Positions 9,350 to 18,321 are shown, numbered from the stretch's first letter. The stretch: DNA of 35,519 nucleotides from an uncultured Granulosicoccaceae bacterium (GCA_938028465.1 CALJAA010000204.1:1-35519), one strand, 5' to 3'. The notes: a model not told the origin generated them from the sequence alone. Made by a program: numbers and translations.

Positions 9350-10015
9350 TTAACGGCCCAGTAACAAAGCATCGGGTTTGGTTTTGGTGTACTTGCCAGC
9401 TTGTATATTCCATACGGAATAATCGCCGATATGGGTGCGTATTAAGCGCAGTGTCGGTAGGCCAACTGCAGCAGTCATACGTCGCACTTGTCGGTTACGC
9501 CCTTCGGTAATGGCAATCTCTAACCAAGCAGTGGGTATGTTGGCTCTCGAGCGTATCGGTGGGTCACGCGGCCATAGTTTTTCAGGTGGCTCTACGATTA
9601 GGGCTCGAGCAGGTGCTGTCTTGCCATCTTTGAGCTCAACACCTATACGCAATTTTTTTAACATGGCCTCAGTAGGTTCGCCTTCAACCTGCACCAAGTA
9701 ACGCTTCATTATTTTAAATCGTGGATGGCTAATTTGTTGTTGTAGTCGGCCATCATTAGTGAGGAGCAATAAACCTTCGCTATCACGATCCAAGCGGCCC
9801 GCGGCGTAAAATCCAGGTTCGTTTATGTAGTGGGCCAGCGTTTTCCGCTCTTGTTCATCAGTAAACTGGCAAAGCACCTGAAAAGGTTTGTTGAACAAAA
9901 TGATCTCGCTATTATCGTCAATGTGTCCATCGGCGTTAGGCTTTTTGCCGCTCTGCATGTCTTTGGGTTTGCGGGACCACTTCTTTTTAGGTCTTGATTT
10001 TTTCTTTTGTCGCAT
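9350..10015 (-). CDS. rluE: 23S rRNA pseudouridine synthase, RluE type
   Basis: RsuA-family pseudouridine synthase. E. coli RluE modifies U2457 of 23S rRNA, and this protein matches it in length (221 versus 217 residues) and key segments: a basic, low-complexity N terminus (1-25), [11 protein letters not shown], the catalytic [18 protein letters not shown] with D76, [18 protein letters not shown], and [22 protein letters not shown]. There is no S4 domain, as in RluE. It lies 24 bases downstream of the exonuclease gene, in a minus-strand run that starts with rpmE or the SNase gene. Confidence 0.88.
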   Translation of the reverse strand: MRQKKKSRPKKKWSRKPKDMQSGKKPNADGHIDDNSEIILFNKPFQVLCQFTDEQERKTLAHYINEPGFYAAGRLDRDSEGLLLLTNDGRLQQQISHPRFKIMKRYLVQVEGEPTEAMLKKLRIGVELKDGKTAPARALIVEPPEKLWPRDPPIRSRANIPTAWLEIAITEGRNRQVRRMTAAVGLPTLRLIRTHIGDYSVWNIQAGKYTKTKPDALLLGR

Positions 10016-10039
10016 AAGTTACTTCTTTTTCGCTGACAG

Positions 10040-10945
10040 CTATTTGGATGCGCTTACCGGCTTAGGTGTGCAAATGCGCTTGGCTAAGCTGTCGCTGCGT
10101 TGTTCGGTAAAGCCAACTTTTAATAAGCTTTCAATTAACACGTGTGGCTTAGGGCGTTTTAATTGTAACTTGCTTAGGCTGGTAGGTAAGGCATCGTCAT
10201 GAATCAATCCCGTGAGTTTGCGAGCCAATCGAATTGTATCCGCATGTTCAGCAACTAAGAGGCTAATGCGAGGGGCCCCTCTGAACTTCATCTTAGCGAT
10301 TTCTTCAGGTTGAGCGAGTATGCTATCAATAGTGCGCCATTTTTTTAATAGCCTGGCCGCAGTTGCCATGCCCACGCCGGGTACGCCAGGAATATTGTCA
10401 ACCTTGTCGCCACAGATGGCGAGTAGGTCAGCGATTTGTGAAGGCTCTGCTTTAAATTGATTGCATACATCCTTTTCGCTCATCTTTAGTTTTCGTGCAA
10501 AGTTCCAGTAGGTGTCTCCCTTTGCAATAAATTGTGCAAGGTCTTTGTCGGCACTCACTATGGTTACGTTTTTTTTTTGTTTGTGTGCAAGCTGCGCCAT
10601 GCTGCCAATGATGTCATCCGCTTCCACTCTGGCGCTGCCAAACGACGGAATGCCGAAGAGTTTGGCTAGTTCAAAGCAACGGTTAAATTGCACCATTAAA
10701 TCAGGTGGCGCGGGTTCGCGATTCGCTTTGTAGGGTGGGTAGATTTCTCTTCGAGCACCTTTGCCATTGTTTTGATCGAAGGCGCACACCATATGCGTAG
10801 GTTGTTCATCTTGAATAATGCGTGCCAAGGTGTCTGCAAAACCAATGACTGCATTGGCTGGCTCGCCTAATGTATTTTCGATACTGCCAGGTAATGTTTG
10901 CCATGCCCGAAAAATGTAAATACTAGAATCAACTAAATAGAGCAT
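10040..10945 (-). CDS. 5'-3' exonuclease / flap endonuclease (Xni or PolA N-domain type)
   Basis: Stand-alone relative of the 5' nuclease domain of DNA polymerase I. It is 301 residues long, longer than E. coli Xni (about 250). Metal-site acids appear in order: D6 in LVDSS, D57 in CAFD, the ARVEADDIIGS cluster with E108, D110 and D111, then D133 and D135 in SADKDL, and D180/D183 in CGDKVDNIPGVPGVG, which also begins the helix-hairpin-helix DNA-binding motif. The retained DKD and GDxxDN acids, the latter partly lost in Xni, suggest an active three-metal-type nuclease closer to PolA-N or ExoIX relatives. The SNase start lies 3 bases upstream of this frame's upstream neighbour boundary, so the genes are probably co-transcribed. 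Confidence 0.85.
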   Translation of the reverse strand: MLYLVDSSIYIFRAWQTLPGSIENTLGEPANAVIGFADTLARIIQDEQPTHMVCAFDQNNGKGARREIYPPYKANREPAPPDLMVQFNRCFELAKLFGIPSFGSARVEADDIIGSMAQLAHKQKKNVTIVSADKDLAQFIAKGDTYWNFARKLKMSEKDVCNQFKAEPSQIADLLAICGDKVDNIPGVPGVGMATAARLLKKWRTIDSILAQPEEIAKMKFRGAPRISLLVAEHADTIRLARKLTGLIHDDALPTSLSKLQLKRPKPHVLIESLLKVGFTEQRSDSLAKRICTPKPVSASK

Positions 10946-10948
10946 GGG

Positions 10949-11728
10949 TTACTCGTTATGTAGTTGCAGGTTTGTGGCATGGTGTAATTTCAAAGATGGT
11001 TTGTTTTTACGCCATTGAACCCAGCCCCGCACGGTTAGGCGCTTATCCTTTAGTTTGTTTGCACGGATCTCGTTGGCCAATTTGTTTGTCATCGATATGT
11101 TTAAGCCATTAGCCAATTGCAGGTGGTGATACTGACTATTGGTTTTGATGTTTTTAACGGTTGAGGTTACTAGCCTAAAGCCGCTTAGTTTTTTGCTAAT
11201 TCGTTTATCCACTAGTTGCCAGGGGTGTGGTTCATTCCATAATCCCAATTTATTATCACGGGCCTGTGATTCAAGTTGTCGATAGTGCTCGGCGCATCGT
11301 GTATTGGGGTGCACTGCGCTAGAGGCTGCTAGGCCACTTGTTAACAAGTGCTCGGCTAGGTTGGTGCCACTTTGAGTAACCACATGCGCCAGTGCTCGAC
11401 CATGACGGTCGTTGGCTTCTATGCCAGGGTGTAGCCAAAGCTTGCTATTAACAGGCATGAGTGCTTGGGCGGCCTGCTTAGCCGCGAGCGCTTTGGGTTG
11501 CGGCGACGGGCGAATCTCGGGTGTGTTGATTCCAAGCACTCGCACCTTGCGATCATCAGTTAATACGAGTGTGTCGCCGTCAACGATATATTTGAGTATG
11601 GCTTCTTGGCGGTGTTCTGAGCTCAGGCAAGCCGCTGATTGGTTATTACTCGCAGCGCATGCGGGCAAGGTCGCGAGGGAATAAGCTAGCAGTAGGGCTG
11701 AGCGTTGCTTGGATGATGAGGGTGTCAT
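10949..11728 (-). CDS. Exported thermonuclease-family (SNase) protein
   Basis: Staphylococcal-nuclease-like domain: IVDGDTLVL, the RVLGINTPE arginine-containing strand, and NDRHGRALAHV hold the expected calcium and arginine positions. A second, less conserved region (about residues 180-259) may be an extra OB-like domain. The N terminus has a hydrophobic stretch (SALLLAYSLATLPACAAS) that suits a signal peptide; LPAC is a poor lipobox, so secretion by signal peptidase I is more likely. The ATG at 11728 (259 residues) is preferred over one six codons upstream, because the upstream ATG lies inside the rpmE terminator hairpin. The 3' end is 3 bases from the exonuclease gene. Likely a periplasmic or extracellular nuclease. 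Confidence 0.82.
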   Translation of the reverse strand: MTPSSSKQRSALLLAYSLATLPACAASNNQSAACLSSEHRQEAILKYIVDGDTLVLTDDRKVRVLGINTPEIRPSPQPKALAAKQAAQALMPVNSKLWLHPGIEANDRHGRALAHVVTQSGTNLAEHLLTSGLAASSAVHPNTRCAEHYRQLESQARDNKLGLWNEPHPWQLVDKRISKKLSGFRLVTSTVKNIKTNSQYHHLQLANGLNISMTNKLANEIRANKLKDKRLTVRGWVQWRKNKPSLKLHHATNLQLHNE

Positions 11729-11733
11729 AACGC

Positions 11734-11756
11734 AAAACGGGCGCATAAGGCGCCCG
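11734..11756 (-). terminator. Intrinsic terminator of rpmE
   Basis: On the minus strand CGGGCGC, a 5-base loop and GCGCCCG (arms 11756-11750 and 11744-11738) form a GC-rich 7-bp hairpin followed by TTTT. It lies 63 bases downstream of rpmE and just before the SNase start, so SNase expression may depend on read-through or its own promoter. Confidence 0.75.
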
Positions 11757-11818
11757 AATTGACTGTCACATAGTGATTTTGACCGAGGCGCAATCCGTGT
11801 GCCTGAGTAGCCTGAGGG

Positions 11819-12022
11819 CTACTTGCCGCCGAAGCGACGACGGAATTTATCCACTTGACCCGCAGTATCGAGTACTTTTTGCTTACCCGTATAGAACGGG
11901 TGGCAAGCTGAACAGACTTCGATGCCGAGGTCTTTACCTGCTGTAGAGCCGGTAGCAAAAGAGTTGCCGCAGCTGCAAGTGACTTTAATTTCTTTGTAAT
12001 CTGGGTGTGTATCTGGCTTCAT
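11819..12022 (-). CDS. rpmE: 50S ribosomal protein L31, zinc-binding form
   Basis: L31 bridges the 50S and 30S subunits. The 67-residue protein carries four cysteines, C16, C18, C37 and C40 (CSCGN and [10 protein letters not shown]), so it is the zinc-containing C+ paralogue type; a zinc-free ykgM-type paralogue would be elsewhere if present. GGAG precedes the ATG at suitable spacing (GGAGCACCGACATG). It is flanked by its own promoter and terminator, so it is probably monocistronic. Confidence 0.97.
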   Translation of the reverse strand: MKPDTHPDYKEIKVTCSCGNSFATGSTAGKDLGIEVCSACHPFYTGKQKVLDTAGQVDKFRRRFGGK

Positions 12023-12053
12023 GTCGGTGCTCCGGCTGAATTATCGGTTCAGG

Positions 12054-12082
12054 ATATTAGGGGCGCTTTGCTCAAAATGCAA
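12054..12082 (-). promoter_or_regulatory. Promoter of rpmE
   Basis: Minus strand TTGCAT (12082-12077) and TAATAT (12059-12054) with a 17-base spacer, ending about 32 bases before the rpmE start. Confidence 0.55.
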
Positions 12083-12151
12083 GGGCAGCCGTAAAGCATA
12101 ACAGGTCTAGGCCGTTAAATTGGCATATTTGGATGAAAATGGCGCAAAGGC

Positions 12152-12724
12152 ATGGTTGCTCGACTGGTTCTCAAATTACTATTTAAAGCCGCTGTACCCC
12201 TCGTGGCAGTGGTCGGCATCATGTCCTACATGCTCTATTTACAGGGCGGTGATCCTGGCGCGGTCTTTTCTAAGATCGCCTCCGGCATCAGTGGAAAAGC
12301 TAGTGATTCTGTTAAAAATGCTGGTCAATCTTTTGATTCGCTAACATCAAGTGCGAGTTCATCGTCCTCGACCTCGTCCGTGAGCGAGGTGCATACCTGG
12401 GTAGATGAATATGGTGTAACCCATTACAGCACCAGCGCACCGAGAGATCGCCAGAGTGAGACAGTGCGCGTTAATCCTAACGCCAATGTCGTGGTTAGCG
12501 TACCAACACGGGAAGCGCAGCCTCAGCCCGAGTTCAAAAAGGCTTTTTCCGATAGGCCGTCTCAAACTGCCGAGTCGACTAGTTCAAATTCTAGTAACGA
12601 AGAGGGGCCACTCATACCCGGAACGGATGGGTTGAGGATGCCGGTGAAATTAAATCGCAACGATCTGACGAAGTTTCTCAATGAGTCGCAGCGCCCATCG
12701 GTTGAACGGATGGGTCTCGAGTAA
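12152..12724 (+). CDS. Membrane-anchored DUF4124 protein
   Basis: The 190-residue protein has one N-terminal membrane segment (about 8-30) and a serine-rich linker (about 60-77) ahead of a DUF4124-type motif, VHTWVDEYGVTHYSTSAP, at about 80-97. DUF4124 proteins are common in Gammaproteobacteria and are usually exported or anchored with the domain in the periplasm; function is unknown. The C-terminal half is low in predicted order (proline, serine and glutamine rich). The start is the ATG after AAAGG. It is divergent from rpmE and convergent with hemW, so probably a single-gene unit. Confidence 0.8.
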   Translation: MVARLVLKLLFKAAVPLVAVVGIMSYMLYLQGGDPGAVFSKIASGISGKASDSVKNAGQSFDSLTSSASSSSSTSSVSEVHTWVDEYGVTHYSTSAPRDRQSETVRVNPNANVVVSVPTREAQPQPEFKKAFSDRPSQTAESTSSNSSNEEGPLIPGTDGLRMPVKLNRNDLTKFLNESQRPSVERMGLE

Positions 12725-12798
12725 GTCGCCTTAAAAAACGGGTAGCGTTCGGGCAGCGGAGCTCACCAGCTTTGCTGAAGCGCGTCTTAGGTAAAATC

Positions 12799-14028
12799 TT
12801 ACTTACCGTCGAATAAGGGAATAATCGGGTAACGTTTTGTGGCAGCTGGATCATCCGGTTCGTCAGTCAAAAATACTTGTAGTAAATCATTCAAAAAATT
12901 CACGCCCTTATCGGTGGGCGCAAGTTGTAATCCATCTTGCCTTAGAAAGCCTTGATCGAGCGCTTGATCAATCTCTGGTTGCCAATTAGCTAGTGGCACA
13001 CCGGTGTGTGCTTGAAACAGTGGCAATGCAAACCCTTGTGTTAAACGAAACGCATTCATAAAGAATTCGATTGCCGTGTCTTCAAAGCTGATGTTGTGTT
13101 GGCCGCCGATGCGTTCTGAACCGCTCGCTTTTTCCATATAGGCTTTTGGGTGCTTTATTTTCCAACGCCTCGTTATCGTGCCGGTATTAGCAAAGCTGAT
13201 CTTCCCATGTGCGCCGGCTCCGATACCAACGTAATCACCAAACTGCCAATAGTTGCTGTTGTGCGTGGATTCGCGTTTGGGTTTTGAATAGGCTGACACC
13301 TCGTAACGTTGATAACCTTGTGTGGCAAGCTCTTTAATAATGGCTTCTTGCATTTCCCACTTGCTATCGTCATCGGGCACAATGGGTGGAAAGCGTGCAA
13401 ACAAGGTGTTGGGCTCTAGCGTGAGTTCGTAGCAAGATATATGGGTGGCTTTTAAGGCTATTGCCTGCTTTACGTCTTCGATGGCGGCTTCAATTGTTTG
13501 TTCTGGCAGTGCAAACATTAAGTCCAAATTAAAGTCATCGAAGCCTGCGTTCTTGGCCATGGCTACAGCTTGGATCGCTTCTTCTGCATCGTGTATGCGC
13601 CCAAGTGCCTGCAAAGCTTTGTTATCAAAGCTTTGCACCCCGATTGATAGTCGGTTAATTCCACTTTGCCTAAAGTCTTTAAATTTTTGTGCTTCTGCTG
13701 TACCGGGGTTCGCTTCCATTGTCACTTCAGCCGTGGGCGGTAGATTAGTGAGTGTTCTAATGCCGCTCATAAGCGTATCGATCGCATCGCCACTAAATAA
13801 GCTAGGCGTGCCGCCTCCAATAAATACTGAGCTTAGTTTGCGGCCCCAGATATCAGGCAGCTCTTGCGTTAAATCATCCAGTACGGCCTGTATGTACGCT
13901 GCTTCTGGTATGTCAGTTTTAGCTTCGTGAGAATTAAAATCGCAGTACGGGCATTTTTTAACGCACCAAGGTAGGTGCACATACAGTGATAGAGGAGGAA
14001 GTTCAGTAAAGTGGCGCTGATGGATCAC
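12799..14028 (-). CDS. hemW: Heme chaperone HemW (radical SAM)
   Basis: HemW-family radical SAM protein related to oxygen-independent coproporphyrinogen oxidase but acting as a heme chaperone. The cluster motif is CVKKCPYC with C22, C26 and C29. It has the HemW type (CxxxCxxC followed by D and F) and then FIGGGTPSLFS and the GGQHNISFE-like middle region. The 409-residue length is slightly long for the family because of the C-terminal tail. It starts with GTG, and GTGA overlaps the rdgB stop by 4 bases, which implies translational coupling. The rdgB-hemW pairing is conserved in Gammaproteobacteria. Confidence 0.93.
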   Translation of the reverse strand: MIHQRHFTELPPLSLYVHLPWCVKKCPYCDFNSHEAKTDIPEAAYIQAVLDDLTQELPDIWGRKLSSVFIGGGTPSLFSGDAIDTLMSGIRTLTNLPPTAEVTMEANPGTAEAQKFKDFRQSGINRLSIGVQSFDNKALQALGRIHDAEEAIQAVAMAKNAGFDDFNLDLMFALPEQTIEAAIEDVKQAIALKATHISCYELTLEPNTLFARFPPIVPDDDSKWEMQEAIIKELATQGYQRYEVSAYSKPKRESTHNSNYWQFGDYVGIGAGAHGKISFANTGTITRRWKIKHPKAYMEKASGSERIGGQHNISFEDTAIEFFMNAFRLTQGFALPLFQAHTGVPLANWQPEIDQALDQGFLRQDGLQLAPTDKGVNFLNDLLQVFLTDEPDDPAATKRYPIIPLFDGK

Positions 14029-14645
14029 TGGCGTGAGGCGGTGGCTAACATGTCGAGCATGAGTTTCACGGCTTTGCTGCGATGGCTGTACTTGTTTTTA
14101 GTTTCTTTGTCGAGTTGTGCAGATGATGGCCCGTTCATGCCTTCGTAGCCAAACACAGGGTCATAGCCAAAACCGTTTTCGCCAGTTGGTTTGCGAAGTA
14201 CAACGCCTTCCCATGTGCCTTGTGCAATTAATGGGGCAGGATCATTTGCATGACGTAGATAGACCATGACACAACGAAATCGTGCAGTGCGTTTAGCGTC
14301 AGGCACGTCGATAAGTTTGTTTAATAGCAATTCGTAGTTGGCTACGTCGCCTGAACCTGCATTGTTCATGGATGCGTAGCGAGCCGAGTACAGGCCGGGT
14401 TCACCTTGTAGGGCATCGACTTCAATGCCCGAGTCATCTGCTAGCGCAGGTAACTTGGTGTGCTGACTAGCATTGCGCGCTTTGATTAGCGCGTTTTCTA
14501 TGAAAGTTAAGCCAGTTTCAGGCACGTCATCAACGCCCAATGATTCCTGCGCCGCTACCGACATACCCAGCGGTAGCAATAACTCATTTAGCTCGCGAAT
14601 TTTGCCAGCATTGCTGCTGGCAAAAACGATGGGCGCCTGGCTCAT
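14025..14645 (-). CDS. rdgB: XTP/dITP diphosphatase RdgB
   Basis: Removes non-canonical purine triphosphates (dITP, XTP), preventing their use by polymerases. HAM1/RdgB family features: SSNAGKIREL near 10-19 for substrate phosphates, ADDSGIEVDALQGEPG with D70 and D71 near the metal site, GENGFGYDPVF, and a C-terminal SHRSKA. It has 206 residues (E. coli 197). It lies 24 bases after rph and overlaps hemW by 4 bases, so rph-rdgB-hemW form one operon. Confidence 0.95.
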   Translation of the reverse strand: MSQAPIVFASSNAGKIRELNELLLPLGMSVAAQESLGVDDVPETGLTFIENALIKARNASQHTKLPALADDSGIEVDALQGEPGLYSARYASMNNAGSGDVANYELLLNKLIDVPDAKRTARFRCVMVYLRHANDPAPLIAQGTWEGVVLRKPTGENGFGYDPVFGYEGMNGPSSAQLDKETKNKYSHRSKAVKLMLDMLATASRQ

Positions 14646-14669
14646 AACTGAGAACTCATTTTCGATGGC

Positions 14670-15386
14670 TTATGATTGAATAGCTGCAGTTTGCTTGGCG
14701 ATCAAGTCCTTGATGCCACCTTCGGCCAGGGACAATAAATCATCAAGCTCACTACGTCTGAATGCATGGCCTTCAGCGGTGCCTTGTACTTCGATAAAAC
14801 CAGCGGCGTCATTCATCACCACGTTCATGTCAGTTTCGGCGTTTGAATCTTCAATGTAATCTAAGTCTAAAACGGGTTGCCCTTTGTAGATACCTACTGA
14901 TATCGCGGCGATCATGCCGTGGATCGGATTGCTTTTGATCTTGCCCGTTTTAACCAAGCTTTCCATGGCATCGTGTAGGGCAATAAATGCACCAGTGATG
15001 GAAGCGGTGCGCGTGCCACCGTCAGCTTGGATAACATCGCAATCAACCGTAATAGAGCGCTCGCCTAAACCTTGTAGATCAACTGCTGCACGTAATGAGC
15101 GGCCTATAAGGCGTTGGATTTCTTGTGTGCGGCCAGACTGCTTGCCGGCTGATGCTTCGCGGCGCATTCTTGTGTTGGTTGATCCTGGGAGCATGCCGTA
15201 CTCAGCGGTAACCCAGCCACTGCCTTTGCCCTTGAGCCAAGGTGGCGTGCGTTCTTCAATACTGGCGGTGCAGATCACTTTGGTATCACCCATCGCAATA
15301 AGCGTCGACCCGGCTGCGTGCTTGGTGTAATGTCTTTCGATAGTGACTTGACGAAGTTCGTCAGTGGCTCGTCCGCTGGGGCGCAT
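14670..15386 (-). CDS. rph: Ribonuclease PH
   Basis: Phosphate-dependent 3'-5' exonuclease that trims tRNA precursors. The 238-residue length equals the intact E. coli protein, so there is no truncation like that in some laboratory strains. Signature segments: [31 protein letters not shown], the hexamer-interface arginines around [21 protein letters not shown], and [18 protein letters not shown]. The C terminus has EVQGTAEG and a predicted helix. It is divergent from yicC, the conserved neighbourhood in this class. Confidence 0.97.
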   Translation of the reverse strand: MRPSGRATDELRQVTIERHYTKHAAGSTLIAMGDTKVICTASIEERTPPWLKGKGSGWVTAEYGMLPGSTNTRMRREASAGKQSGRTQEIQRLIGRSLRAAVDLQGLGERSITVDCDVIQADGGTRTASITGAFIALHDAMESLVKTGKIKSNPIHGMIAAISVGIYKGQPVLDLDYIEDSNAETDMNVVMNDAAGFIEVQGTAEGHAFRRSELDDLLSLAEGGIKDLIAKQTAAIQS

Positions 15387-15519
15387 GTATATTCCTGATA
15401 AATATTAATAAAGTTACAAATAAAGCGGCAAATAAAGCTAGAGATAGTCGCAGCTTACGGGCGGCAGAGTATACCCTTTGCAGCTCTCTACAATACAACA
15501 ATACCGGGAGATAGCTGCT

Positions 15520-16386
15520 ATGCCAAAAAGCATGACAGGCTTTGGTCGACATTCAACTGACACGTCATTTGGTGAGCTGACGTGGGAGATTCGCTCGGTT
15601 AATCACCGCTATCTCGAAGTACAGCTGCGGCTGCCCGACGATTTCCGTGCCCATGATGTCGCTATTCGAGAGGCCATTGCTTCGAGAGTTAACCGAGGTA
15701 AGGTAGATGCGTCGCTGCGATTACGCGCGAATAGTGAGTCGGTTAGTGATATACAGATCGACGCTGGCGCACTCTCTGCACTCACTTCTGCTATTGCTGC
15801 AGTCAAGCAGGCCATTCCAGATGCAGCGCCAGTTAACCCGCTAGACATTTTGCATTGGCCTGGTGTCACTGCTAAGCAAGCTGATTTAACTGAAGATAAA
15901 TCACGTGAAATGATGGTCTGCCTTACAGCGGCACTTGATGACTTTTTAGCAACACGTGATCGAGAAGGGGAAAAAACAGCCGAGATGCTAAGTAGCCGCG
16001 CTGCTCAGATTCGCGAACGAGTGAATGATGTTAAGCAATGCCGCCCGGCTGTGGTTCAACGCCAGCAAGAAAAGCTCAAGAGCAAACTTGAAGAGCTGGA
16101 TTTGCAAGCTGATCCGCAACGCCTAGAACAAGAAATGGTATTTACGGCTCAACGTTTAGATATCGATGAAGAAATTGATCGTATCGACGCCCACCTTAAT
16201 GAGCTGGATAAAGTATTAAAACGAAATGGCCCAATTGGGCGCAGGCTGGATTTCTTAATGCAAGAATTTAATCGCGAAGCTAACACGATGGGGTCAAAGT
16301 CATCAGATGTTGATACCACCGGTGCTACGGTTGATATCAAAGTATTAATCGAGCAGATGCGGGAGCAGGTTCAGAATATTGAGTGA
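15520..16386 (+). CDS. yicC: YicC-family endoribonuclease
   Basis: YicC-type RNase, known to act in RNA turnover (including small RNA RyhB in E. coli). The start is the ATG giving MPKSMTGFGRHST, the family N terminus, preceded by GGGAG at 15506-15510; this gives 288 residues (E. coli 287). An N-terminal YicC domain covers most of the protein, and the C terminus carries the DUF1732-like KRNGPIGRRLDFLMQEFNRE and NTMGSKSSD. It is divergent from rph and ends 6 bases from the convergent small membrane gene. Confidence 0.93.
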   Translation: MPKSMTGFGRHSTDTSFGELTWEIRSVNHRYLEVQLRLPDDFRAHDVAIREAIASRVNRGKVDASLRLRANSESVSDIQIDAGALSALTSAIAAVKQAIPDAAPVNPLDILHWPGVTAKQADLTEDKSREMMVCLTAALDDFLATRDREGEKTAEMLSSRAAQIRERVNDVKQCRPAVVQRQQEKLKSKLEELDLQADPQRLEQEMVFTAQRLDIDEEIDRIDAHLNELDKVLKRNGPIGRRLDFLMQEFNREANTMGSKSSDVDTTGATVDIKVLIEQMREQVQNIE

Positions 16387-16392
16387 AGTAAG

Positions 16393-16842
16393 TTAACTGT
16401 TATTGTCGATAAAAACAAACTCCGTTGGTTCGGCCAAGCCTAGCTCTTGTATCTGTAATAAAAATGCTGCTTTATCCATAGGTTCTGTGTGATTTTTTGG
16501 GTTGTTCGACATTTCTCGCTCTAATGGAACGATAACGTATTGCCCTAGTTCAGCAACATTGTCTTGAGTGATTGTTTCGTCACCGTCTTGAACTATTACA
16601 GCAATGTAGCTAGGGCTATCGAAATACGCGACTATTGGACCCTCAAGAACGCTGCGTTTGGTTTCGCCATCTTTGTAGTTAAGCGAAACGCCGGGCTCGT
16701 CTGGAAATTTCCATAACACATAGCCTCCAGACAGTTTTTGGTAATAATCTCTGCCCAAGACCAGCACCAATAGTATTGCAATTGATGCCACTAGAAATAG
16801 CGGGATGACTTTGCGTGAAACCAGCCTTATGAATTCGTTCAT
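16393..16842 (-). CDS. Hypothetical single-pass membrane protein
   Basis: Family not recognised. The 149-residue protein has one strongly hydrophobic segment at about 13-29 (IPLFLVASIAILLVLVL) and then a soluble domain of about 115 residues, probably periplasmic since the N terminus is short and basic. No cysteines or catalytic motifs. It is acidic at the C terminus (FVFIDNNS). No Shine-Dalgarno sequence is obvious. The frame is open over its whole length, nothing overlaps it, and its codon use is like its neighbours', so a real gene is likely. Confidence 0.65.
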   Translation of the reverse strand: MNEFIRLVSRKVIPLFLVASIAILLVLVLGRDYYQKLSGGYVLWKFPDEPGVSLNYKDGETKRSVLEGPIVAYFDSPSYIAVIVQDGDETITQDNVAELGQYVIVPLEREMSNNPKNHTEPMDKAAFLLQIQELGLAEPTEFVFIDNNS

Positions 16843-17214
16843 GCTTTTAGTTGTCGCTCGTTTATCGCAATGTTACTCATTTGCAGCTGCGAAAAGTTAG
16901 GAGATAATTTTGTGCCTGTCCTACAAGGCTTGTACGATACGTTGTATTAGTCGCATGTTGCAACAATGGCCCAATGCTCTGGGAAATCATGGCATTGTGG
17001 TGCTGGATGACGTTGTAGCTGATTTAATATTTTCTGTAAACGTTTAAGCTGCGTTTGCATGTTGTATGATTCGCGTTGTTTTTATGCATTGTTTTGGGTT
17101 TTCCTGTCGTGGAATCATAGCGCTGTAGTGCAATACCGTAACGCAATGTAGAATCTGTTATTGATTTTTAAAAATATAATAGAGTCTGAACATACTTAAC
17201 AGGGGAGCACCTTC
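16843..17214. other. Intergenic stretch, 372 bases
   Basis: No ORF with a plausible start and no strong hairpin. A perfect -10 hexamer, TATAAT, at 17175-17180 lies 34 bases before the lipoprotein start; I find no matching -35, so it may need an activator or another sigma factor. An AGGGGAG Shine-Dalgarno site precedes the lipoprotein ATG. Confidence 0.5.
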
Positions 17215-17811
17215 ATGATGAGGGTAATAAAAGTCACTGTTTGTGTGCTGTTAGTCTCCAGCGCGCTAACCGCTTGCAGCTTAATTAAATCAGTATACCC
17301 TTCAAAGCCGGCGCCAATTGCTGCCGCTACGACGACACCTGAAGTAACTGCAACCCCAGCCGTCGCTCCGACACCACCACCTAGTCGAGCCCAGCGAGTG
17401 GAAGCTGCACGTGACAACAGTGAAAATCTCTACGAGCTTGGCGTGAGTAACTATGACCAAGTGTTTGAAGAGTTTGATGATGTTGAATCGATAACGGTGG
17501 TGTTTGCTAACGATTCTTTGCGTATAGGTGAGTCGGGTAAATCACGCATAAGCCAGCTTTTATCAAACTATGATCACGATACCGATGTTGTGTCGGTTGT
17601 GGGCTGCTCACATGGTTACACCGCCATTAGAGATGGCAACAGACGCTTAGCAGCTGGACGAGCAAAACGAGTGACTGAAGCATTGATCAATGCGGGGGTG
17701 CAGCGGGAGAAGGTGCTCGATGAGGGTTGCTGGGCGACCACTCCTTTTGATGAGGTGTTTCCACGTCGAGGGGTTGTGCTCACACTTAAGCGCGAAAAAA
17801 ATACCGGCTAG
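17215..17811 (+). CDS. OmpA-like lipoprotein
   Basis: A 198-residue lipoprotein: signal peptide with the lipobox LTAC, modified cysteine C21. A proline/threonine/alanine-rich linker (about 32-60) is followed by an OmpA_C-like domain (about 95-193) that in other proteins binds peptidoglycan. Matching elements are LRIGESGKSRISQLL, VVGCSHG at the position of the usual TDxxG, RLAAGRAKRVTEALINAGV, and the final RRGVVLTLKR. The domain is divergent: the conserved aspartate of the TDxxG loop is replaced, and two cysteines (in VVGCSHG and DEGCWA) could form a disulfide. Peptidoglycan binding is therefore uncertain. Good Shine-Dalgarno (AGGGGAG). Followed 30 bases later by a membrane-protein gene, probably in the same unit. 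Confidence 0.8.
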   Translation: MMRVIKVTVCVLLVSSALTACSLIKSVYPSKPAPIAAATTTPEVTATPAVAPTPPPSRAQRVEAARDNSENLYELGVSNYDQVFEEFDDVESITVVFANDSLRIGESGKSRISQLLSNYDHDTDVVSVVGCSHGYTAIRDGNRRLAAGRAKRVTEALINAGVQREKVLDEGCWATTPFDEVFPRRGVVLTLKREKNTG

Positions 17812-17841
17812 GGTCTGCTGATACCGTTGTAGAATCAAAGT

Positions 17842-18321
17842 ATGAGTGATGAGCCCCCAAAAAACAGCCGCATACGACGTGTGCCGGAAAGTGAAAAGAA
17901 GGGCAGGGTGTGGCCTGATAAACGTCAGCACGCATCCAATTACCCGGGCATGCTTAATCCGGATGTCACAAAAAAGGATCCCATCCATTCGGTTATTACT
18001 GCGCTCCCAGTAATCATGCTGTTAATCGGTCTAGTATTTTGGTATCAAAAAGACAGTGCGCAGCGAGGTGGGCCACCATTGATATCAGAGGCTGTTGAGC
18101 TTGTCGGTAAATTTAATGGTGTATCAACTACGCAAGCGGCCGGCGGCGCACAGTATTTTATTTGGCTGAAGCAAGTGGATAATCCAAAAACCATACGCAT
18201 CACGAAATCGCAATACGCTGAGTATCGTGCGCACGAAATTGGAGGAGCTGTTTTAGTCACTGCCGCACCGACGGTGAGTGGATCCGATACGTTGTGGGTT
18301 GTTGATATAAAGTCAGAGTAG
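17842..18321 (+). CDS. Hypothetical single-pass membrane protein
   Basis: Family not recognised. 159 residues: a basic, hydrophilic N-terminal part (1-46), one membrane segment at about 50-67 (VITALPVIMLLIGLVFWY), then a C-terminal domain of about 90 residues. The positive N terminus predicts that the C-terminal domain is outside the cytoplasm. It lies 30 bases downstream of the OmpA-like lipoprotein on the same strand, so the two may work together at the envelope; this is inference. It has no cysteines. Confidence 0.65.
   Translation: MSDEPPKNSRIRRVPESEKKGRVWPDKRQHASNYPGMLNPDVTKKDPIHSVITALPVIMLLIGLVFWYQKDSAQRGGPPLISEAVELVGKFNGVSTTQAAGGAQYFIWLKQVDNPKTIRITKSQYAEYRAHEIGGAVLVTAAPTVSGSDTLWVVDIKSE

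Noticed and set aside
12120..12344. 74-codon plus-strand ORF overlapping the DUF4124 gene
   Set aside because: Out of frame with the 190-codon gene that has a membrane anchor and a recognisable domain.
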